Shown here piece after piece: positions 7,752 through 13,829 of a stretch of 36,649 bases of DNA. The notes beneath the pieces are model-generated. The model saw nothing but the letters and a program-made list of their open reading frames with translations, was not told the origin of the DNA and made no database searches. Position 1 is the first letter of the stretch. Each line of letters starts with the position of its first letter. Origin of the DNA: Planctomycetaceae bacterium. Lineage in GTDB: Bacteria; Planctomycetota; Planctomycetia; Planctomycetales; Planctomycetaceae. The position numbers and the translations under genes were made by a program. The stretch spans positions 1 to 36,649 of the forward strand of contig JACCRE010000023.1 of NCBI GenBank assembly GCA_013813775.1, read 5' to 3'.

Positions 7752-8018
7752 ATGAAAACCCCGACGCTGAAAAATCCTCTGCTCTGGTTGACCGTAGCCG
7801 CTATCATCGTGTTCGGGGTGGCCGGAATGAACCACCTTGGAACGGCAACTTCGAACTCGGCCAACGTTAAGGACGAAGTGCGAACCCCTGCTCTGATCTC
7901 AGGCATTACTTGTGTCACCATTGCCTCGGGACTGCTTGTGTTTGGTATCATATCCTTCCGAGGTCCAAAGAATGATGCCGAACAAGGCGGAGATGGCGAC
8001 GCCGATGAAGCCGTCTGA
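7752..8018 (+). CDS. Small membrane protein (cassette 4)
   Basis: 88 aa, not recognised. Two hydrophobic segments: about residues 10-27 (LLWLTVAAIIVFGVAG) and 48-68 (LISGITCVTIASGLLVFGII). The last 14 codons (AEQGGDGDADEAV) lie inside attC 4, so the acidic tail is probably site sequence read as protein. ATG 7752 is 23 bases after the cassette border. Confidence 0.6.
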   Translation: MKTPTLKNPLLWLTVAAIIVFGVAGMNHLGTATSNSANVKDEVRTPALISGITCVTIASGLLVFGIISFRGPKNDAEQGGDGDADEAV

Positions 8019-8067
8019 TTACATCGAGCTTTTCCCCGGCGGCGGTCCGTCAGCTTTGACGTTCGGC
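7977..8067 (+). other. attC site 4
   Basis: R'' GCCGAAC (7977-7983) and R' GTTCGGC (8061-8067), perfectly complementary, 91 bases. The inner arms pair imperfectly (about 14 of 21 positions), weaker than in sites 3 and 5. Confidence 0.75.
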
Positions 8068-8126
8068 AATCGAGAATCAGACTTGAGAACACGAAGAGGT
8101 GTGTTATTCTCAATGTGAGGTGTGTT

Positions 8127-8576
8127 ATGATCAATCTCGGTCCTTCAACCCCATTTGTTGAAATTGCAACTTTCGGACTAGTGATCGATTGTTCGGTCGC
8201 AGTACTGCTTTTGCGCCAGAGAAGGAGCACATGGAAGCAGTCAACCACACGCCACAAAAGCGTCATAATTCTTCTTTTGGCGGCGGTAACTTTCGTGCTT
8301 TGGGGCTCATCCACGGGGCATGGAGGGCCGCATGCCGATGGCGGAATGGTTGGTTATACGCACGGAGGAATGCTCCACTATGTATCTGCGATTTCGTATC
8401 AGCCGCGTGCTGGGGGGCCATGGTCACATGATTTTTCTGTGCGACCGCTAGCTTTACTCGGTACAATTGGACTGAACGCAGTAGCAGTGATTGTTGCACT
8501 TGTCGGTTGTCGATGGACCGGCGGAGTAGTGCCGAACAATGCCGTGAACCGGAGCGGCGAAGTCAGGCGGATTTGA
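8127..8576 (+). CDS. Predicted membrane protein (cassette 5)
   Basis: 149 aa from ATG 8127, preceded by GAGGTG; a GTG at 8115 in frame is the alternative. Not recognised. Three hydrophobic segments: residues about 9-25, 44-60 (VIILLLAAVTFVLWG) and 106-126 (LLGTIGLNAVAVIVALVG), with a Gly/His-rich loop between the second and third (GHGGPHADGGMVGYTHGG). The last 15 codons (NNAVNRSGEVRRI and neighbours) come from attC 5. Confidence 0.6.
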   Translation: MINLGPSTPFVEIATFGLVIDCSVAVLLLRQRRSTWKQSTTRHKSVIILLLAAVTFVLWGSSTGHGGPHADGGMVGYTHGGMLHYVSAISYQPRAGGPWSHDFSVRPLALLGTIGLNAVAVIVALVGCRWTGGVVPNNAVNRSGEVRRI

Positions 8577-8621
8577 AATGGACAATCTCTCGTCGCCGCC
8601 CGGTTACGGCTGACGTTCGGC
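8531..8621 (+). other. attC site 5
   Basis: R'' GCCGAAC (8531-8537), R' GTTCGGC (8615-8621), 91 bases. GCCGTGAACCGGAGCGGCG pairs with CGCCGCCCGGTTACGGC leaving two extra bases (G and A) unpaired on one arm. This is the best-formed site of the array. Confidence 0.95.
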
Positions 8622-8639
8622 GGCTGCTTGAGGTCAGAC

Positions 8640-9059
8640 ATGCTTCATTTTCCAGCTGCGACATGCTTCACACACAGCCGAGTCGCGCTCGTGTTTCGCA
8701 CCGTCATTGTAGACAGGGCGGGCGGGGTGCCCTGGTGTCGCCTGGTCGCGGCAGAAGTCGTGGAGACGGACATCGCCGGCACCGCGATCCTGCTCACAAC
8801 GACCCGAACCCACCTTCAATTCCCAATCTGGGCCTTGTACGAACCAACCGATGGGATCGCCGAAAAACTGACGTCGTACGCGGGCGCCTCACGCGCATTG
8901 GAGACATTCAATGCCGAACGCTTTTCGTACGTAGGCGGCCAGGAGTTAATTTGGAACATTCACAATGCAACTCAACCAGCAACGTTGCGATACCTTACGG
9001 TAGATGAGATTGCCGAGGTTTTGACCAATCACGACGCTGTGATCGATGCAGATGCCTAA
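8640..9059 (+). CDS. Hypothetical protein (cassette 6)
   Basis: 139 aa from ATG 8640; TTG 8628 or a GTG near 8691 (start of VFRTVIVDRAGG) are alternatives and the last may be closer to the true domain. Not recognised. The body (LVAAEVVETDIAGTAILLTT ... FPIWALYEPTDGIAEKLTSY ... LRYLTVDEIAEVLTNHDA) looks like one soluble alpha/beta domain, with no signal peptide or membrane segment. The stop TAA lies within the R'' box GCCTAAC of attC 6. Confidence 0.6.
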   Translation: MLHFPAATCFTHSRVALVFRTVIVDRAGGVPWCRLVAAEVVETDIAGTAILLTTTRTHLQFPIWALYEPTDGIAEKLTSYAGASRALETFNAERFSYVGGQELIWNIHNATQPATLRYLTVDEIAEVLTNHDAVIDADA

Positions 9060-9147
9060 CCCGTCGCTCAAGTTGACACCGCCGAGCCACGCGGGTTAGG
9101 TTTGGTCATGCTCGATTGCGGCGGTGCAACTTAGGTTGGTCGTAGGC
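9054..9147 (+). other. attC site 6, R' damaged
   Basis: R'' GCCTAAC (9054-9060). The inner arms AAGTTGACACCGCCG and GCGGCGGTGCAACTT pair with one unpaired T. The right box should read GTTAGGC but the sequence shows GTCGTAGGC (9139-9147), as if one T of the crossover GTT were lost. Confidence 0.75.
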
Positions 9148-9162
9148 GGCGAGGAGGAGCGC

Positions 9163-9447
9163 ATGCGGAAGACGGCTGTGTGGGCGCTGGCCATCGCCGG
9201 GTTGGTCAGTCTGCTTCTGGGTTTCTGGTTCGAGTGGCGTGGCAGGCCACAGGAGTGGGTGCTCCGCATGGGGTACCCGGACGCTTGGATGGAGGCAGCT
9301 TGGACCCCTTCCTCGTCAGTGCCAGGCGCGAGCAACTACAGGGCCGAGATCCATTTCCTGCGGTGGTCGTTCGGCATCCTCCTAGCCAGCGTCTGCGTGC
9401 TGTACTACGCGGTGCGGCTCGGCCGTCGGAAGGCATCAGACGCCTAA
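9163..9447 (+). CDS. Small membrane protein (cassette 7)
   Basis: 94 aa, not recognised. ATG 9163 follows GGAGGAG at a good distance; an ATG at 9124 would lie inside attC 6. Two hydrophobic helices: residues about 5-23 (AVWALAIAGLVSLLLGFWF) and 68-86 (WSFGILLASVCVLYYAV), with a Trp-rich loop between. The stop TAA is within R'' of attC 7. Confidence 0.7.
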   Translation: MRKTAVWALAIAGLVSLLLGFWFEWRGRPQEWVLRMGYPDAWMEAAWTPSSSVPGASNYRAEIHFLRWSFGILLASVCVLYYAVRLGRRKASDA

Positions 9448-9538
9448 CCCGGCGCTGCGCCTGACCGGCGGGGCATGACGGCTTTCCCCAATACATAGCC
9501 CACTCAGCCCCGCCGGCCGATGAGTTTTGTCATTAGGT
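9442..9538 (+). other. attC site 7
   Basis: R'' GCCTAAC (9442-9448), R' ATTAGGT (9532-9538), 97 bases. The arms GACCGGCGGGGC and GCCCCGCCGGCC (9508-9519) pair. It belongs with site 8 to a second attC sequence group (CGCTGC.CCTGACCGGCGG). Confidence 0.85.
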
Positions 9539-10305
9539 ATCCAGTGGCAACCGTACCATCAGATATTGATCGCCACCCTTCCGGCCGCCGATCGCGCTGG
9601 GTGATCGCTCTGGCGACGACATCGCTTGTGACCGTCGCCGCATTCGCATTTGCCGTTCATCAGTTCGTCCTAAAATATCTCTACGACCAATCGTCCTACA
9701 CGAGAACACCGGGCGGCGTCCTGATGATCATGCTCGGGTTTGCCGGAATCTGCCTGCCAATCGTTCTACTTCGCAAGCGACAGCGCTTTTTATCGCTGCG
9801 GCCGTCGCGGCAATGGCTCTTGACTGTCGGCATCTCGCTGGTCTACGTGCTTGTGCTGGCCGTGTGCTTGGAGGCATCCCATCGATCCAGGACGATTATC
9901 CTGCCGCGCCCGTTCACGCCCACGGCGATCGTGCATTACCGTCCCGGCGATTCACGAGTCGAGTTCCGGGGCGGTTGGAGGCCGGATGTCGGTCCCGCAG
10001 GATACAACGATGCGGAAGTCCTGGCGGACGGCAGTGAGGAATTCTCTTCCTATTTGCACCAGAGTTTTATTCGTGATGCGCATGCGGGTCCCGAAACCGT
10101 CGCGATTATCGGCCGCGCGGAGCGTGGAAATGACGGGTCCGTCCAAATCATTCTCGAAGTCGACGCCAGGGAAGCGATTCGATTCTCCGTTGAGAACCTC
10201 GACGACGTGACGATCATGCGGGACGGCCGGCCCCTCGTGGAATCGCAGTCTCAATCGGGCACGTTTCAGGTTACGATCACGGGACGCCTGAAGAAGGGTG
10301 CCTAA
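9520..10305 (+). CDS. Predicted membrane protein with soluble C-terminal half (cassette 8)
   Basis: 261 aa from ATG 9520, which lies inside attC 7; GTG 9544, just past the cassette border, would give 253 aa and may be the native start. Three hydrophobic segments: about residues 29-48, 66-84 (GVLMIMLGFAGICLPIVLL) and 99-119 (WLLTVGISLVYVLVLAVCL). Residues 125-261 are outside the membrane and beta-rich, ending VTITGRLKKGA. Not recognised. The stop TAA is within R'' of attC 8. Confidence 0.7.
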   Translation: MSFVIRYPVATVPSDIDRHPSGRRSRWVIALATTSLVTVAAFAFAVHQFVLKYLYDQSSYTRTPGGVLMIMLGFAGICLPIVLLRKRQRFLSLRPSRQWLLTVGISLVYVLVLAVCLEASHRSRTIILPRPFTPTAIVHYRPGDSRVEFRGGWRPDVGPAGYNDAEVLADGSEEFSSYLHQSFIRDAHAGPETVAIIGRAERGNDGSVQIILEVDAREAIRFSVENLDDVTIMRDGRPLVESQSQSGTFQVTITGRLKKGA

Positions 10306-10397
10306 CCAAACGCTGCACCTGACCGGCGGGGCATGACAGGTTTCTGGGACTTCAAGCTCTCCGGTGCCCCGCCGGCAGGAGAGCTGAGTCGTTCGGC
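10300..10397 (+). other. attC site 8 (last)
   Basis: R'' GCCTAAC (10300-10306), R' GTTCGGC (10391-10397), 98 bases. The arms CACCTGACCGGCGGGGC and GCCCCGCCGGCAGG pair with an unpaired T. R' matches the R'' type of sites 2, 4 and 5, not its own, which suggests that a further cassette once followed. Confidence 0.9.
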
Positions 10398-10424
10398 CTT
10401 GCTGAACACGCGCCCTTCCTCCAA

Positions 10425-10459
10425 GCGAAACCCACCGCCTCCATTCGGAGGTGGTTCGC
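10425..10459. other. Hairpin between the cassette array and rpsD
   Basis: GCGAAACCCACCGCCTCC and GGAGGTGGTTCGC form a long imperfect stem with loop ATTC. The rest of 10398-10659 shows no gene; it must hold the rpsD promoter, which I cannot place with confidence. Confidence 0.5.
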
Positions 10460-10659
10460 TTCAAAGTGGAACAGCAGTGCTTCTACGGCGGATGGAAGGT
10501 TTCGCCACTCGCTTGAAACCCTTTCCGCCCGTCGGTAAGGTGTTTCGTTCCCGCCCGGAGTCCGGGCATGCTGTTTTTGCGCCTCGAGCGTTTTTTGCAT
10601 AGAGTCATGGCCGCAAGGCCGTCGTTTGCACGGTCTGTTTTGTACGGTGGAGAGGCTGA

Positions 10660-11268
10660 ATGGGTCGTTACACGGGACCGAAAGGACGGATCAACCGCCG
10701 CTTGGGCGCGATGATCTTCGAGAGTGCCGGCGCGGTGAAGGCGTTCAACAAGCGCGACGCGCCTCCCGGACCTCCCGTGCGCCGCCGGAAGGTTTCGACC
10801 TACGGCCTGGCGTTGATGGAAAAGCAGAAGATCAAGTTTTACTACGGGCTGCGCGAAAAGCAGCTTCGTCGTTACTACGACCGTGCGCGCCAAATCCAAG
10901 GCAACACGGGCGAGAATCTGATGGTCATGTGCGAGCGGCGTCTCGACAACGTCGTCCGCCGAGCCGGTTTTTGCGTGACCCGGCCGCAGGCGCGGCAGGG
11001 CATCGTGCATCATCACTTCCAGCTCAACGGCAAGACGGTCCACACGCCGTCGATCGAAGTTCGGCCCGGCGACGTGATCACGGTGCGGAACCGCCCAAAC
11101 CTGAAGGCGGTCTATTCCGAGCTGGCCAACGCCGACGCCTCGCAGCGAGCCGACTGGATCACCTTCGACGCCGCCGACCTGCGTGCGGTCGTCACGCAGA
11201 TTCCGACGATGGAAGACGTGAGCCTGAAGGTCGACGTGGGTGCGGTCGTGGCATTCGTCGCACGCTGA
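10660..11268 (+). CDS. rpsD: 30S ribosomal protein S4
   Basis: Primary 16S rRNA-binding protein of the small subunit, 202 aa. It starts MGRYTGPKGRINRRLG and shows YGLREKQLRRYYDRA and the S4 RNA-binding domain (ERRLDNVVRRAGFCVTRPQA ... VRPGDVITVR). No zinc-binding cysteines at the N-terminus, so a C-minus form. GGAGAGG lies eight bases before ATG 10660. It stands alone rather than in the usual rpsM-rpsK-rpsD-rpoA operon and is followed by its own hairpin. Highly conserved, so it is a good anchor for the right-hand edge of the cassette array. Confidence 0.97.
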   Translation: MGRYTGPKGRINRRLGAMIFESAGAVKAFNKRDAPPGPPVRRRKVSTYGLALMEKQKIKFYYGLREKQLRRYYDRARQIQGNTGENLMVMCERRLDNVVRRAGFCVTRPQARQGIVHHHFQLNGKTVHTPSIEVRPGDVITVRNRPNLKAVYSELANADASQRADWITFDAADLRAVVTQIPTMEDVSLKVDVGAVVAFVAR

Positions 11269-11299
11269 CGTTCGCAAGACGTTCACGGAAGGAATGTGC

Positions 11300-11339
11300 G
11301 AAGCCGACGGGCTGCGGCCCGTCGGCTTCCCTCGTTTTG
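11300..11339 (+). terminator. Terminator of rpsD
   Basis: Perfect 13-base stem GAAGCCGACGGGC (11300-11312) and GCCCGTCGGCTTC (11317-11329) with loop TGCG, followed by CCTCGTTTTGTT. Confidence 0.85.
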
Positions 11340-11400
11340 TTGCGTAAGATTTAGGCGAGCGGTAGACGAAATCGATCAATCAGCAGGAGAGCGTCAGCAC

Positions 11401-11438
11401 TCCCCTCACCCCCGGCCCCTCTCCCCAGAGGAGAGGGG
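11401..11438. repeat. Single copy of the GA/CT-rich palindromic repeat
   Basis: CCCCTCACCCCCGGCCCC then TCTCCCCAGAGGAGAGGGG, the same family as at 45-200 and 25201-25368 but without a partner. It lies between rpsD and the adenylate kinase gene. Confidence 0.85.
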
Positions 11439-11468
11439 AAAACGACGCACTTCTGGCCGGAGCCGACC

Positions 11469-12116
11469 ATGGCCGAGATTCGCCGGTATAAAGCGACGTT
11501 GTTGTTTGGAGCACCGGGCGTGGGCAAGGGCACGCAAGGCCGCATTCTCGGCCAAGTGCCCGGCTTCTTCCACCTCTCGTGCGGCGACGTGTTTCGCGCG
11601 ATCGACATCGGCAGCGACGAGGGCCAGGAGATCTATCGCTTCCTGTCGAAGGGCGAACTGGTTCCCGACGACCTCACCTACCGCATCTGGCGGAAAGCGC
11701 TCGAAGCCCACATCGCCTTATCGAGCTTCAAGCCGCGCGAGGACTTGCTGGTGCTCGACGGCATTCCGCGGAACCTGACGCAGGCGGAAACGATCGAAGA
11801 GATCATCGACGTGCGGAAGGTCGTCCACCTCGTCTGCACCGACCAGGAAAAGATGATCGAGCGGATGCGCCGCCGGGCGATCCGCGAGAACCGCGCCGAC
11901 GACGCGAACGAACAGGTGATCCGTCACCGGTTCCGGGTCTACGAGACCGAAACGACGGCCGTGCTCGACTATTACCCGGCGGAGATCATCAGCCGCGTCG
12001 AGGCGCTCGGCTCGCCCGCCGGCGTGCTGCGAAAACTGCTCGACGTACTCGTGCCGGTCCAGGACGAGCTCTTCGTGAATCGCCCGAAGCCGCCGATCCT
12101 GCAATCGGGCCTCTGA
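11469..12116 (+). CDS. Adenylate kinase-family nucleoside monophosphate kinase
   Basis: Transfers phosphate between ATP and (d)AMP. The P-loop GAPGVGKGTQGRIL is at residues 14-27, the AMP-binding start FFHLSCGDVFRA at about 33-44, DGIPRN (NMP-binding Arg) near 98-103, and the LID region RMRRRAIRENRADD near 138-151 is short and lacks zinc cysteines. 215 aa is normal length. The C-terminal tail (PVQDELFVNRPKPPILQSGL) is more variable. The family is clear; whether this is the main adk of the cell or a paralogue is not, so no symbol is given. The following 200 bases hold no gene. Confidence 0.88.
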   Translation: MAEIRRYKATLLFGAPGVGKGTQGRILGQVPGFFHLSCGDVFRAIDIGSDEGQEIYRFLSKGELVPDDLTYRIWRKALEAHIALSSFKPREDLLVLDGIPRNLTQAETIEEIIDVRKVVHLVCTDQEKMIERMRRRAIRENRADDANEQVIRHRFRVYETETTAVLDYYPAEIISRVEALGSPAGVLRKLLDVLVPVQDELFVNRPKPPILQSGL

Positions 12117-12317
12117 CCCGCGACGATGTCGAGTCACGAGCCGGGACCGTGAGGGACCGGAGGTCTCGCGCCAGCGTGCACGCATCGCCATCGGTCTTGC
12201 GGAACAGGCATTCCGTCGGTCAGGATATTCCCTCACTGAGGGCCGCGGCGTGAACCGACAGGCCCGTGCGGTCGTTCTTCGGTGAGGTGACCTGATCGTT
12301 GGGACGGAGGCGTCGTC

Positions 12318-13538
12318 GTGCTGCTGCCGATCAACACCGACGCCCCGATCTACTACTTCCCGTGGATGACGATCTCGCTGATCGTCGCGAACATCGCCGC
12401 GTTCGCCGCCGCTGTGGGAGCCTCACTTAATTCGTATGAGTCCGGCCTCCCGAATCCCGTTCTCGACTGGATTCTGGTGTTCGGCGACGGATTGCATCCG
12501 ATGCAGTGGATCTCATCGGCGTTCCTGCACGGCGACATTTTTCACCTGCTGGGCAACATGTTCTTTCTGTGGGGCTTCGGTCTCGTCGTCGAAGGCAAGC
12601 TCGGCTGGTGGAAATATCTGGCGATCTATCTCGGCATCGCCGCCGTGTCGGGGCTGATCGAGCAGGTGATGATGCTCGGCTATACGGGATCGAGCCCGGG
12701 GGCGCTGGGGGCGTCGGGCGTGATCTTCGGCCTGATGGCGATGTCGCTGCTGTGGGCGCCCAAGAACGACATGACGCTGTTCTTGCTGCTGCTCTATCAG
12801 CCGTATGTGTTCGAGGCTTCGATCCTCGCCTTCTGCGGCTGCTTTCTGGCGTTGCAGATTCTGCTGTTCGCCCTCGACGGATTTTCGATGGGCAGCGCCC
12901 TGTTGTACCTCATCGGAGCCATCGTCGGCGGGTCGGTCGGTCTCGTGATGCTCAAGCGGAACCTCGTCGATTGCGAAGGGTGGGACATTTTCGCGGTGAT
13001 GAACAACACCTATGGCCGCAGTGAGTTCGACGAGTACCGCTATCGCGACGCGGCGTTTCAGGCCGGCAAGATCGCGACCCCGACGCTCGAGCCGGAAACG
13101 AACCGGGGCGAGCGAATCATCGCCGGCGCGCTCGATCCTCGCGTGCGCATCCGCAAGTTTCTCGACGCCGGCGACAGCATCTCGGCGCTCGGCGAGTACG
13201 AAAAACTGATTGCGTTTCACCCGATGACGCGGCTCGACCGCGACACACTCGCCGGGCTGGCTGAAGGAGCCTTTCGCGACAAGAGTTGGGATGAAGCCGA
13301 GCCGCTGATGCGGCAGTATCTCGAGCGGTTCTCGGAAGAAGACGCCGGGACGGCGTTGCGCATCCGCCTGAAGCTCGCGAAGATTCTGATCGATCAGACC
13401 AAGCGTCCCGCTGAAGGCCTCACGTTGCTCCGCGAGATCGATCCGGCGTTGCTGCCTCCCAAGCCGGCGGCAGCTTACCAGGAACTTCGCAAGCGAGCCC
13501 AATCGGCGGCTCGTTCGAAGGTCGCGAAGGGCAAGTAG
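12318..13538 (+). CDS. Rhomboid-family membrane protein, probably without protease activity
   Basis: 406 aa from GTG 12318 (LLPINTDAPIYYFPW is the usual opening of planctomycete rhomboids). The rhomboid core at residues 15-215 has about six hydrophobic helices, with HGDIFHLLGNMFFLWGFG (His 71, His 76, Asn 80) and the GASG motif with Ser 133. In the last helix, where the catalytic His normally stands before L/I-G-G, the sequence reads LLYLIGAIVGGSVG, that is Tyr 197. If the alignment is right, the Ser-His dyad is broken. Residues 260-406 are a soluble helical domain resembling TPR-type repeats (AGLAEGAFRDKSWDEAEPLM). The gene stands alone. Confidence 0.85.
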   Translation: MLLPINTDAPIYYFPWMTISLIVANIAAFAAAVGASLNSYESGLPNPVLDWILVFGDGLHPMQWISSAFLHGDIFHLLGNMFFLWGFGLVVEGKLGWWKYLAIYLGIAAVSGLIEQVMMLGYTGSSPGALGASGVIFGLMAMSLLWAPKNDMTLFLLLLYQPYVFEASILAFCGCFLALQILLFALDGFSMGSALLYLIGAIVGGSVGLVMLKRNLVDCEGWDIFAVMNNTYGRSEFDEYRYRDAAFQAGKIATPTLEPETNRGERIIAGALDPRVRIRKFLDAGDSISALGEYEKLIAFHPMTRLDRDTLAGLAEGAFRDKSWDEAEPLMRQYLERFSEEDAGTALRIRLKLAKILIDQTKRPAEGLTLLREIDPALLPPKPAAAYQELRKRAQSAARSKVAKGK

Positions 13539-13640
13539 AAAGGATCCGAAGAGAGAAACAGGGAAGTACGAGAGAACAGCGAAGGCCGGCGGCGTCGCTG
13601 CCGTTACGCCATGCCGTTCTCGCCCCCCCATTCTTCCCAC

Positions 13641-13703
13641 CTTCCGTTCTTCCGTTCTCCCGTTCTTCCGTTCTCCCGTCCTTCCGTTCTCCCGTCCTTC
13701 CGT
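13641..13703 (+). repeat. CTTCCGTTCTCCCG microrepeat array
   Basis: Tandem, slightly varying 14-15 base units of CTTCCGTTCTCCCG and TTCTTCCGTTCTCCCG. The same words lie immediately before tatD (29331-29353) and, on the minus strand, before mutS (20504-20545). Otherwise 13539-13829 holds no gene. Confidence 0.85.
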
Positions 13704-13829
13704 TAATCGTCTTGCGGCCGATTTGACCTCGACCTAGTATCCCGCCCTCGTTAACGCCACCTCTCCGACCCGCCGCTGAGCGGGTTGCACGAGAGTTCTA
13801 CCGTCAGCGAACGGCAGGGACGCACAGGG

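Larger units (their letters stand above)
3333..10397 (+). mobile_element. Integron cassette array without integrase (CALIN), eight cassettes
   Basis: Eight attC sites divide this stretch into cassettes: 3333-4202, 4203-7138, 7139-7729, 7730-8061, 8062-8615, 8616 to about 9140, about 9141-9532 and 9533-10391, followed by R' of the last attC. All genes read rightwards. Decisive sign: the bases after the crossover point of a cassette match the reverse complement of that cassette's own R'' box. TTATTTGC at 3333 pairs with GCAAATAAC at 4116; TTCGGC at 4203 with GCCGAAC at 7076; TTATGCC at 7139 with GGCATAAC at 7645; TTCGGC at 7730 and 8062 with GCCGAAC at 7977 and 8531. This is how a cassette looks after excision and insertion. 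Cassettes 6 and 8 match with one mismatch, and cassette 7 with one base missing. No integrase gene or attI is visible in the window. Confidence 0.9.

Noticed and set aside
10398-10659. A ninth cassette before rpsD
   Set aside because: No further attC and no matching GCCGAAC R'' box before rpsD; only a hairpin at 10425-10459.
13641-13703. CRISPR array
   Set aside because: Units are 14-15 bases, contiguous, without unique spacers, and recur elsewhere as leaders.
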